From Amycolatopsis sp. FBCC-B4732 (GTDB taxonomy: Bacteria > Actinomycetota > Actinomycetes > Mycobacteriales > Pseudonocardiaceae), in the NCBI RefSeq assembly GCF_023008405.1, contig NZ_CP095376.1, positions 5,666,001 to 5,730,000 of the forward strand: a stretch of 64,000 nucleotides of DNA, in the 5' to 3' direction. The position numbers and the translations under genes were made by a program. Below the pieces are notes generated by a model. It had not been told where the DNA came from. It did no database searches and worked only from the letters and a program-made list of their open reading frames with translations. The first letter of the stretch is position 1; each line of letters starts with the position of its first letter. Below are positions 8,145-15,546 of this stretch, piece by piece.

Positions 8145-9114
8145 CCTCGGCGACCGGGGCGCTCCAGGTGTCGCACGCCTTCGTCGTCTTGCCGTCGTAA
8201 CCCGCCTTCGCCCAGGAGAGCTGGTGCTTGCGGGAGCCGTGGGTGTCGCTGTCGTCGGCCCGGCCGTAGTCGGCGACGGCGGCGTTCGCCAGCGAGCGGC
8301 TGAGCGAGCCGGTACCGGCGACGGCCGCCAGGAAGAGCGCGCCGAAGCAGTTGGCCTGCAGCTCGATCCGGCGCACGACCTCCTTGTCGGCCGCGCTGTC
8401 CTCGTTCGGCGACGTCATCTTGTCCGCCGCCGCCGACAGGATGCCGCTCTCGCGCTGCACGTGGTGGCCGTACTCGTGGGCGATCGTCGCGATGTGCCGG
8501 GCCTTGTTGAGCCCGGCGTCCGAGAGCATCCAGTCGGTCGGCGCGTAGATCGTGGTGTCGCCGCCGCAGTAGTAGGCGACGGCTTCGTTCTCCGTCGGCG
8601 CGTCGCCGCACGCGCTGTGCTCGGGCAGCTTCACCGAGACCGTGACGATCAGCCTCGGCTCGTTCGCCTTCTCCAGGGCCGGGCGCCAGGACTCCGCCAG
8701 GCAGTCGGCAAGCCTGCCGTAGTACGCCTCGAGCTGGTCGGCGGACCGGCCGAGGTCAGGCAGCGCGCACGTCGCCGGCCCGGGCGTGATGCCGTCGGAC
8801 AGCAGCGGGTTGCGGGCCAACTCCGGCACGGACTTCACCGTCGAGCCGGTGCCGCCGAAGGCCCGGCCGGTGCCGGCGCCCTGCGCGGCGAAGGCACGCC
8901 CGTCCACGCGCCGCGGGATGGTGGCCGCGACCAGGGAGATCGTCAGCACGACGATCAGGACCCCGGCGACGGCGCCCCAGAGCCGGTTGGGTGGCGGGGC
9001 GATGGGGACGGGCGGCGCGGCGGCCCAGTTCGGGGCCCACGGATTCGGCTCGGGCGCCCACGCGGGCTCGGCCGGCGGGGCCGTCCCCGGCGGTGACGGC
9101 TCGGCGTCGTTCAC
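8137..9114 (-). CDS. Membrane-anchored neutral zinc metallopeptidase (YpfJ-like)
   Basis: The protein has 325 residues and starts at GTG 9114 after a GGGGGAG ribosome site. A Pro/Ala-rich cytosolic tail (1-45) precedes one membrane segment (LWGAVAGVLIVVLTISLVAAT, about 46-66), with the rest outside. The zinc motif is HEYGHH, preceded by IATIA, and NEDSAADKEVVRRIELQANCF supplies the third ligand region, as in the neutral zinc metallopeptidase (YpfJ) family. Six cysteines in the outer domain could form disulphides. The physiological substrate of the family is not known. Convergent overlap with the preceding gene is eight bases. Confidence 0.85.
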   Translation of the reverse strand: MNDAEPSPPGTAPPAEPAWAPEPNPWAPNWAAAPPVPIAPPPNRLWGAVAGVLIVVLTISLVAATIPRRVDGRAFAAQGAGTGRAFGGTGSTVKSVPELARNPLLSDGITPGPATCALPDLGRSADQLEAYYGRLADCLAESWRPALEKANEPRLIVTVSVKLPEHSACGDAPTENEAVAYYCGGDTTIYAPTDWMLSDAGLNKARHIATIAHEYGHHVQRESGILSAAADKMTSPNEDSAADKEVVRRIELQANCFGALFLAAVAGTGSLSRSLANAAVADYGRADDSDTHGSRKHQLSWAKAGYDGKTTKACDTWSAPVAEVS

Positions 9115-9226
9115 GATCTCCCCCTGCTCGGTGGCACCAGCATACGGACCACCCGGGAGGCGGGGATCACGAAACGAAAACGCCACCCGGTGGCCACCAG
9201 GCCCGCCCTCGGGCAAGACTGGGGGC

Positions 9227-11239
9227 ATGAGTGTCGAGGACCCGTACCTGTGGCTGGAAGACGTGACCGGCGACGACGCGCTGGACTGGGTGCGCGCCCG
9301 CAACGGTGAGGCGCTGGCCGAGCTGACCACCGGAGCGCGTTTCGCCGAAGTGCGCGACGAGCTGCGCGAAGTGCTCGACGCCGACGACCGGATCCCGTAC
9401 GTGCGCCGCCGCGGCGAGCTGCTCTACAACTTCTGGCAGGACGCGAGCCACCCGCGTGGCCTGTGGCGGCGGACGACGCTGGAGTCCTACCGGCGGGCCG
9501 AGTCCGAGTGGGAGCTGCTGCTCGACGTCGACGCGCTCGCCGAAGCCGAGGGCGAGAACTGGGTCTGGCAGGGCGCCACCGTGCTGCGCCCGGGCTACCG
9601 GCGCGGCCTGGTCGAGCTGTCCCGCGGCGGCGCGGACGCCACCGTCGTGCGCGAGTTCGACCTCGACGCGCACGAGTTCGTCGAGGACGGCTTCACCGTC
9701 CCCGAGGCCAAGACGCGGATCGGCTGGATCGACGAGGACCGCGTCTACCTGGGAACGGACTTCGGCCCGGGCACGCTGACCAGCTCCGGCTACCCGCGGC
9801 TGGCGAAGGAGTGGCGGCGCGGCACGCCGCTCGAAGCCGCGACCCTGGTCTACGAGGGCAAGCCCGACGACGTCTCGATCGGCGCGTCCCACGACCCGAC
9901 CGAGGGCTTCGAACGCGACTTCGTCAGCCGCGCGATCGACTTCTACCGCTCAGAGCTGTACCTGCGGACGGACGGCGCGCTCGTCAAGATCGACGTGCCC
10001 GACGACGCGAGCGCGTCCGTGCACCGCGAATGGCTGCTGGTCCGGCCGCGCACGGCGTGGACGGTCGAGGGCACCGAGCACCCGGCCGGCTCGCTGATCG
10101 GCATCCGCTTCGCCGACTTCATGGCCGGTGACCGCACCTTCGCCACGCTGTTCACGCCGGACGAGCACACGTCGCTCGACTACTGGGCCTGGACGCGCAA
10201 CCACCTGCTGCTGGGCACGCTGCGCGACGTCCGCACCGAGCTGCGCACGCTCACCCCGGGCCCGGACGGCTGGACCGAGGAGCCCCTTTCCGGCGGGCCC
10301 GAGTTCGGCAGCGCGGACATCTTCGACACCGATCCCGACGTCAGCGACGAGTACCTGATCAACTCCAGCGGCTTCCTGCAGCCGTCGACGCTGAGCTACG
10401 GCCACGTCGGCGAAGAGGTCGAAGTGCTGAAGCAGGCTCCGGAGTTCTTCGACGCTTCGGGCATGGGCGTGGCTCAGTACTTCGCGACGTCGGAGGACGG
10501 CACGAAGATCCCGTACTTCGTCGTCCGGCCGTCCGGCGCCGAGGGTGGCCCGACGCTGCTGACCGGTTACGGCGGCTTCGAGGTTTCGCTGACGCCGTCC
10601 TACAGCGGGATGATCGGCCGCGGCTGGCTTTCGCGCGGCGGCACGTACGTCGTCGCGAACATCCGCGGCGGCGGCGAGTACGGGCCCGGCTGGCACACGC
10701 AGGCGATCAAGGCCGAGCGCCACCGCGTCTACGAGGACTTCGCCGCGGTGGCCGCGGACCTGGTCGAGCGCGGCATCACGACGCCGGCGAAGCTCGGCAT
10801 CCAGGGCGGCAGCAACGGCGGGCTGCTGATGGGCGTGATGCTGACGCGCTACCCGGAGCGGTTCGGCGCGATCGTCAGCCAGGTGCCGCTGCTCGACATG
10901 CGCCGCTACCACCTGCTGCTGGCCGGCGCGTCCTGGATGGCCGAGTACGGCGACCCGGACGAGGCCGCGGAATGGGAGTACATCGCGCAGTACTCGCCGT
11001 ACCAGAACGTCCACAGTGGACGTTCGTACCCGCCTTCGCTGTTCGTGACGTCGACGCGCGACGACCGCGTGCACCCCGCCCACGCCCGCAAGATGGTGGC
11101 GCGGATGCGTGAGCAGGGGCACGACGTCCGGTATCACGAAAACATCGAAGGCGGCCACGGTGCCGCGGCGGACAACGAGCAGCTGGCGTTCAAGTGGGCG
11201 CTGGTGTTCGAGTTCCTGTGGGAGCAGCTCACGAAGTGA
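9227..11239 (+). CDS. Prolyl oligopeptidase, S9A family
   Basis: The protein has 670 residues with ATG 9227 behind a GGGGGC run. The N-terminal part through about residue 400 is the beta-propeller that gates access. The C-terminal alpha/beta-hydrolase has Ser529 in GGSNGG, an Asp in TRDDRVHP (612-613) and His644 in GGHGAAADN, the S9 order Ser-Asp-His. It opens with EDPYLWLEDVTGDDALDWV, the classical POP N-terminus. There is no signal peptide, so it is cytosolic and cleaves short peptides after proline. It is monocistronic and overlaps the convergent SMR gene by 11 bases. Confidence 0.9.
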   Translation: MSVEDPYLWLEDVTGDDALDWVRARNGEALAELTTGARFAEVRDELREVLDADDRIPYVRRRGELLYNFWQDASHPRGLWRRTTLESYRRAESEWELLLDVDALAEAEGENWVWQGATVLRPGYRRGLVELSRGGADATVVREFDLDAHEFVEDGFTVPEAKTRIGWIDEDRVYLGTDFGPGTLTSSGYPRLAKEWRRGTPLEAATLVYEGKPDDVSIGASHDPTEGFERDFVSRAIDFYRSELYLRTDGALVKIDVPDDASASVHREWLLVRPRTAWTVEGTEHPAGSLIGIRFADFMAGDRTFATLFTPDEHTSLDYWAWTRNHLLLGTLRDVRTELRTLTPGPDGWTEEPLSGGPEFGSADIFDTDPDVSDEYLINSSGFLQPSTLSYGHVGEEVEVLKQAPEFFDASGMGVAQYFATSEDGTKIPYFVVRPSGAEGGPTLLTGYGGFEVSLTPSYSGMIGRGWLSRGGTYVVANIRGGGEYGPGWHTQAIKAERHRVYEDFAAVAADLVERGITTPAKLGIQGGSNGGLLMGVMLTRYPERFGAIVSQVPLLDMRRYHLLLAGASWMAEYGDPDEAAEWEYIAQYSPYQNVHSGRSYPPSLFVTSTRDDRVHPAHARKMVARMREQGHDVRYHENIEGGHGAAADNEQLAFKWALVFEFLWEQLTK

Positions 11240-11543
11240 CGCGCGCGAGCACGACGCCGCCGACGACGAGGGCCAGCGCGGCCACCCGGCCGACGCTCAG
11301 CGGATCCTTGTTGACGACGACGCCGAGCGCGATCGCCCCGACGGCACCGATCCCGGTGAACACGGCGTAGGCCGTGCCCACCGGGACGGTGTCCATCGCA
11401 CGCGAGAGCAGGTAGACGGCGGCCGCGCCGAGCACGAAGCACAGCAGCGTCGGCCACGGCCGGGTGAAGTTCTCCGTCGGTTTGATGCTCTGCGACCAGG
11501 CGATCTCGACGAACCCGGCGAAGACGAGCGTCACCCAGCCCAT
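11229..11543 (-). CDS. Small multidrug resistance (SMR) protein, SugE/Gdx-like
   Basis: The protein has 104 residues and four membrane helices, typical SMR size. The conserved membrane glutamate is in FVEIAW (residue 13) and is followed by SQSIKPTENFTRP, close to the W..LK.T.GFTR pattern of the SugE/Gdx branch, whose members export guanidinium. Helix 4 ends GGVVLARVTS. It overlaps the azoreductase stop by one base (TGATG), so it is expressed from the azoreductase promoter under the TetR operators. No guanidine riboswitch is visible. A quaternary-ammonium exporter of the QacC branch is the alternative. Confidence 0.83.
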   Translation of the reverse strand: MGWVTLVFAGFVEIAWSQSIKPTENFTRPWPTLLCFVLGAAAVYLLSRAMDTVPVGTAYAVFTGIGAVGAIALGVVVNKDPLSVGRVAALALVVGGVVLARVTS

Positions 11544-12154
11544 CAGAGCGCCCTGAACGCGGCTTCGCGCGAAGCGACGCGCTCGTCTTCACGCGCGGCC
11601 AGGTGCGGGTCGACCAGGGCGTTGGTGAGCTCGGCGTGCACGAAGCGGACGTCGTCGACGTCGTAGTGTCCGGCGATGAAGTCGCGCAGGTAGCGCTCGT
11701 GGTGGTCGAAGGGGGCTCGCGGGGTGCCGGGCGCGTAGGTTCCGCCGCGGGCGCCGGCGATGACGAACGCTTTGCCCCTGAGGGACATCCGCGGGAACGT
11801 CACCTGGTCGATCCAGGTCTTGAGGGCGGCCGGGATGGCGAAGTTGTACATCGGCGCGCCGATCAGGACGACGTCGGCTTCGAGCAGTTCGGCCAGGAGC
11901 GGCTCGACGACAGCCCAGGCGCGCTTTTGTGCGGGTGTTTCGACGACCTCGGCGTAGCGCGCGGGGTCGGTGATCCCCTTCGTGAGCAGGGCGTCGCAGA
12001 TTTCGGTCCAGGCCTCGCCGATCACCGGCACGGGGTCGGCGGCGAGGTCACGGTAGGTGCGGGTGCCGTCCCAGGCTCGGGCGTAGTGAGCGGACAGCTC
12101 GCGGGAGAACGACCGGCGGCGGGCGCTGGAGTCGAGATGCAGCAGGTGGGTCAC
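11543..12154 (-). CDS. FMN-dependent NADH azoreductase-like flavodoxin-fold protein
   Basis: The protein has 203 residues, starting MTHLLHLDSSARRRSFSRELS. This is the AzoR/flavodoxin-2 N-terminus, in which HLDSSAR begins the FMN phosphate loop. APMYNFAIPAALKTWIDQV at about 97-115 binds the flavin ring, and ARGGTYAPG at about 135 is the second FMN loop. The family reduces quinones and azo compounds with NAD(P)H. It heads a two-gene unit with the SMR exporter and is divergent from the TetR gene across paired operators, so a detoxification module induced by a xenobiotic is likely. Confidence 0.85.
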   Translation of the reverse strand: MTHLLHLDSSARRRSFSRELSAHYARAWDGTRTYRDLAADPVPVIGEAWTEICDALLTKGITDPARYAEVVETPAQKRAWAVVEPLLAELLEADVVLIGAPMYNFAIPAALKTWIDQVTFPRMSLRGKAFVIAGARGGTYAPGTPRAPFDHHERYLRDFIAGHYDVDDVRFVHAELTNALVDPHLAAREDERVASREAAFRAL

Positions 12155-12165
12155 GGTTCCTCCTC

Positions 12166-12213
12166 AAGTGGACGCCTTGTCCACTTCTGTTCAACTGGAC
12201 ACCGCGTCCGGTT
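12166..12213. promoter_or_regulatory. Paired TetR operators in the azoR/tetR divergent promoter
   Basis: There are two 21-bp inverted repeats of the same design. AAGTGGAC-GCCTT-GTCCACTT (12166-12186) is perfect. AACTGGAC-ACCGC-GTCCGGTT (12193-12213) has one mismatch. Centres are 27 bp apart. They fill the space between the azoreductase start and the TetR start, as expected for autorepression and repression of both promoters. Confidence 0.8.
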
Positions 12214-12232
12214 ATTCCCTAGGCTCGCGGCC

Positions 12233-12808
12233 ATGCCCGAACGCGCCGACGCGGCCCGCAACCGCGCCAAGATCCTGGCCGCGGCCGAGCAGCTGTTCAC
12301 CGCCCGCGGCGCGGCCGAGGTGACGATGGAGGACATCGCCCGCGCGGCCGGCGTCGGCCGCGGAACGCTGTACCGCCGCTACCCGGACCGCGCGGCGATC
12401 GCGGTGGCGCTGCTGGACGAGCACGAGCGCCGCCTGCAGGAGTCCCTGCTGCGCGGCGAGCCCCCGCTGGGCCCGGGCGCTCCCCCGGCGGAGCGCTTGG
12501 CGGCGTTCTACGTGGCGATGGTGGAGTTGCTGGAGCGGCACGCGCACCTGGTGCTGGGCGCGGAGGTCGGCCACTCGCGGTTCACGACGGGCGCGTACGG
12601 GTTCTGGCGCACGCACGTACGGGTCCTCGCGGAGGCGGCGGAGGTCGCGGATCCCGACGTGCTGGCGGATGTCCTCCTGGCACCGTTGGCACCGGAGCTG
12701 TTCCTGCACCAGACGTCGCGGGGTGTGCCGGTGGAGCGGATCACGGCATCGCTTCGGGAGCTGGCCGGGTTACTAGAGCCTCGCGAGGGCGGCATCGAAG
12801 GCTGCTAG
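12233..12808 (+). CDS. TetR-family repressor
   Basis: The protein has 191 residues. The N-terminal TetR helix-turn-helix is clear: RNRAKILAAAEQLFTARGAAEVTMEDIARAAGVGRGTLYRRYPDR is split here as helix 1 (12-25), helices 2-3 (33-52) and the YRRYPDR end. The C-terminal ligand domain (about 60-185) is helical and resembles the TetR_C_33/SbtR type. Two matching inverted repeats lie just upstream. It most likely represses the divergent azoreductase-SMR pair and itself. Its 3' end overlaps the convergent ferritin-like gene by 36 bases. Confidence 0.88.
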   Translation: MPERADAARNRAKILAAAEQLFTARGAAEVTMEDIARAAGVGRGTLYRRYPDRAAIAVALLDEHERRLQESLLRGEPPLGPGAPPAERLAAFYVAMVELLERHAHLVLGAEVGHSRFTTGAYGFWRTHVRVLAEAAEVADPDVLADVLLAPLAPELFLHQTSRGVPVERITASLRELAGLLEPREGGIEGC

Positions 12809-13441
12809 GACGTCGACGGCGAACTCCCGCCGCCCGACGCCGAGCTGCCGTAAGGCGCGGCCGTGGTCGAGCGCGACGGTGATCGTGACGCCGAGCAGCA
12901 GGACCCGCCAAGTCCCTAACACGAGGGCACGCACGGCTTTCGGGAACTCGCCGCGCAGCCGGTGGCAGTGGAAGGGCACGTGCCGCTCTTCGTCGGCGAG
13001 GATCCGGGCGGCGACTTCGGTGAGGAGCGGATCGCCGCCGCCGTCACGCAGGGCGCGGTAGTACCGCAGCGCGACGACTTCGGCGATGAGCAGCACCATG
13101 AGTTCCAGCCGCAGCCCGAGCGCCCGCCGCAACCGGACGAACACGGTGTCGGACCAGTGCGCCCCGATGGTCGGCACCCCGGCGGCGGCCAGCAGCTCGG
13201 CGAGCATCCGCGCGTGGTTCTGCTCCTCGGCGACGAAGAGCTTCACGGCGGCGAGGTAGTCGCCGCTGCCGGCTTTCGCGATGAGGTTGGCCCCGTCGCC
13301 GGCTTCGCCGACCTGGAACCGCTGGATGCTCTTCGCGACGTCGGGATGCAGGCGCGCACCCCGCGCCCAGTGCGGATCTTCGCGCTGTTCACGGCGTTCG
13401 GCTTCGATTTCGAAGTCCTGGAGCCACTGTGCGTAAGTCAT
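12773..13441 (-). CDS. Ferritin-like protein with two ExxH motifs
   Basis: The protein has 222 residues, starting MTYAQWLQDFEIEAERREQRE. Two helical ExxH pairs, VAEEQNHARML (about 73-83) and ILADEERHVPFH (about 140-151), with glutamates on the intervening helices, fit a diiron ferritin-like four-helix bundle. Length and motif spacing differ from ferritin, bacterioferritin and rubrerythrin, and an oxygenase or iron-dependent role is equally possible. A late segment, LVLGTWRVLLLGVTITVAL, is hydrophobic. It is monocistronic and convergent with the TetR gene. Confidence 0.6.
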   Translation of the reverse strand: MTYAQWLQDFEIEAERREQREDPHWARGARLHPDVAKSIQRFQVGEAGDGANLIAKAGSGDYLAAVKLFVAEEQNHARMLAELLAAAGVPTIGAHWSDTVFVRLRRALGLRLELMVLLIAEVVALRYYRALRDGGGDPLLTEVAARILADEERHVPFHCHRLRGEFPKAVRALVLGTWRVLLLGVTITVALDHGRALRQLGVGRREFAVDVLAAFDAALARL

Positions 13442-13503
13442 CGCGTCGATGATGCCGCGCGCGTAAACTGCTCGGCATTCGACGTACGAGGTGGGGGGGT
13501 CCG

Positions 13504-13811
13504 ATGTCGATCGAAGACGGCTACACGGTCGAACCGGCCGCGCTGGGGGAAATCGCCGCCGCCGCGAGGCGGGTCGCGCACGACACCGCGCAAGCGGGTG
13601 ACGCCGTCGCGGACGCTTCCCGCTGAGACTGCCCGAGGGGGACTGGGCGGTCGGCGACGAAGTCCGCGCGATGATCGCGCCCTGGGAAGGCTCGTTGCAC
13701 GCGCTCGCCGAGAACATCCGCGATCTCGGCCGGAACATCGACAAAGCGTCGAAACTCTACGCCGGCGCGGAAAAGACGCACAGCGAGAAGCTGCGAGCGA
13801 TCTTGGGCTAG
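13504..13811 (+). pseudogene. WXG100/EspC-like secretion-substrate gene with one-base frameshift
   Basis: From ATG 13504, behind GGTGGGGGG, the frame reads MSIEDGYTVEPAALGEIAAA and onwards to a TGA at 13624-13626 (40 codons). The rest of the expected protein continues in the -1 frame from 13623 (LRLPEGDWAVGDEVRAMIAP, then a helix ending EKLRAILG) to TAG 13811. Adding one base at the CCC run 13619-13621 restores about 102 residues of two long helices, the size and shape of a WXG100/EspC (DUF2580-like) type VII secretion substrate. A TAAACT -10-like box lies at 13464-13469. It may be real decay, a sequencing error, or unusual recoding; no standard slippery heptamer is present. Confidence 0.7.
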
Positions 13812-13817
13812 GGGGCC

Positions 13818-14959
13818 ATGCGAGCGGATTACCGGGCACTCAAGGATTTCCCGATCGGCCGGCTCAACCAGTGCGCGGAAGGCTGGCGCTCGCTCGCCGA
13901 CGCCCTGAGCGGCCAGGTCGCCGACTTCGACCGGACGGTGGTGCGGCCCGTCGACAATCCGGCGTGGCGGGGCAGCGGAGGCGACGCCGCGCGCGCCGCC
14001 ATGCACCAGGCCGGCGACCGCCTGGGTGCCACGCAGAAGTACGTCGACGCCAACGCCGTGCTGCTCGAGGCGGCGCACCACGGGATCTGGCAGGCGGGGC
14101 TCCCCGAGCCGGAGATGTGGGCGACCGTGCACGACGACGGCGGCGTTTCGTTCGACCACGAGCCGGACCTGTTCCCGTGGGACCGCCCGCCGATCGTGCG
14201 GATGATGAACGCACAGGGCACCGTCCACAAGCTGCTCCACCTGGCTGACGTCGTCGACCGGAAGACGGCGTCGCTGCTGTGGCACCCGCCGTCGCCTTCG
14301 GTGGAGCGCATCCCGTCGGTCGCCGACGCGGACGAGCACCTGCGGCAGGCCAAGATCGCCGCGCAGGAGGTCGTCGACGAGGCCAACCGCTTCCAGCCGG
14401 TCGAGGAGGCCCACACCGACACGGCCGAGCAGTCGCGGGGCGACCTGACCGCCACGAAGGACGACGAAGGCCTGCGGGTCGTGCTGGCCGACGCCGCCGG
14501 GATCCTGAGCGTCACGGGCCGGCCGCACGGCGGCGACCACCTCCGCCACTGGCTGCGGAGCTCCGGGACCACGAAGTACGTCAGCCCGGCGGAAATCCGT
14601 CGCGACCTCCCGCTGTTCGAAGCGATCGTCCAGAACGCCCTGCGCTCGGCGCCGGACGAGGGCTACTTCGACACCGGCTGGCAGAACACCGACGTCCAGG
14701 ACGACGGCAGCGGCGCCACGCAGAGCGAAGACTGGTGGTACGCGATGAACGACTTCCGCTACCGCGTCCTGGGCCGCGCGACCCGGGCCGACGGACGGCG
14801 GCGCACGCACTACACGATCGGGGTGCTCAAGCCGTACGTCTTCGGGCCGCCCCGCGGGCCGATCAAGGTCCCGTGGACATCGAGTTCGACCAAGCGCTTG
14901 CACACGTCGGGCTGGCGCGCAACTTCATCATCCAGGGCCTGTCCCACGGAGTGGAGTAG
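13818..14959 (+). pseudogene. Large WXG100-like putative type VII substrate with late one-base frameshift
   Basis: It starts at ATG 13818, six bases after the preceding gene. Residues 1-100 are helical with a Trp-x-Gly centre (NPAWRGSGGDAARAAMHQAG), like the N-terminal domain of large actinobacterial ESX substrates. The C-terminal domain (about 230-350) has HWLRSSGTTKYVSPAEIRRD, DEGYFDTGWQNT and EDWWYAMNDFRYRVLG, a pattern I associate with uncharacterised secreted actinobacterial proteins. At the CCC run 14870-14872 the frame breaks. The natural C-terminus VDIEFDQALAHVGLARNFII and its TAG (14957-14959) are in the -1 frame, whereas the original frame runs on as nonsense-like Ser/Arg-rich sequence into the opposite gene. 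One extra C would restore about 380 residues. Confidence 0.65.
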
Positions 14960-15461
14960 CCGGCACGCCGATCAGCACCGCCGGGGTCCAGAAGAAGACC
15001 TTCGGGTCGCTGAGGCCGGACGCCGTGAGCCAGCGGGCCGCCTCGACGGCGGCGGCTTCATCCTCGATCAGGCCGTCGCGGGCACGAATGCCGGTGGCGT
15101 GGCGGACGTCGTCGACCAGACCGCCGAGGCAGCCCCAGGAGTGGCAGAGACCGCAGTCGAAGCCCACCGGCTCGAAGCCCAGCAGCTTTCCGTCGCCGAA
15201 GTGGTGCGGCGGTTCGGCGCGGGCCAGGCGGTCCGGCAGGCCGCCCGCGCCGGCGGCCGCGAACTCCGCCAGCAGCACCGGTACGTCCTTCGCCGGGAAG
15301 CCGATCTCGTAGACCGCGTGGCCGGTGCGAGCGGCCGCGGCGGCGTCGGGGAACCAGTCGTCCCAGTCCGGCTCGGCGGGGACCAGGTCGGCCAGGCAGG
15401 CGCTCACCGAGACGGTGCTCGATCGGGGAAGCGCCGCGTAGCCGGCCAGGACGTACTCCAC
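14928..15461 (-). CDS. Conserved hypothetical protein
   Basis: The protein has 177 residues with GTG start at 15461 behind GGACGG. It opens EYVLAGYAALPRSSTVSVSACLADL and includes VYEIGFPAKDVPVLLAEFAA, a Cys-rich FDCGLCHSWGCLGGLVDDV at about 115-135 and a Trp/Phe-rich end, KVFFWTPAVLIGVP. I recognise no catalytic motif or family. The even amino-acid composition and actinobacterial third-position GC support it as a real gene. It converges on and overlaps the broken ESX-like gene by 32 bases. Confidence 0.6.
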   Translation of the reverse strand: MEYVLAGYAALPRSSTVSVSACLADLVPAEPDWDDWFPDAAAAARTGHAVYEIGFPAKDVPVLLAEFAAAGAGGLPDRLARAEPPHHFGDGKLLGFEPVGFDCGLCHSWGCLGGLVDDVRHATGIRARDGLIEDEAAAVEAARWLTASGLSDPKVFFWTPAVLIGVPATPLRGTGPG

Positions 15462-15508
15462 CCGTCCAGTATTCGCGCGGGGTCAACGCGTTTGCCCGCC
15501 GGGCCGAG

Positions 15509-15542
15509 CCGGGTGACGGGACGCGCGCGTCCCGTCACCCGG
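15509..15542 (-). terminator. Strong hairpin terminator after nrdJ
   Basis: A 16-bp perfect stem with a two-base apex forms a 34-bp palindrome (CCGGGTGACGGGACGC at 15509-15524 and its complement at 15527-15542), five bases beyond the nrdJ stop. Confidence 0.8.
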
Positions 15543-15546
15543 GCCG

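Noticed and set aside
12155..12232. Guanidine riboswitch for the SMR gene
   Set aside because: The leader is short and occupied by TetR operators. No ykkC-type conserved loops are seen.
13615..13630. Programmed -1 frameshift in the WXG100-like gene
   Set aside because: No X-XXY-YYZ slippery heptamer in the zero frame and no clear downstream stem or pseudoknot. A one-base loss at CCC explains it more simply.
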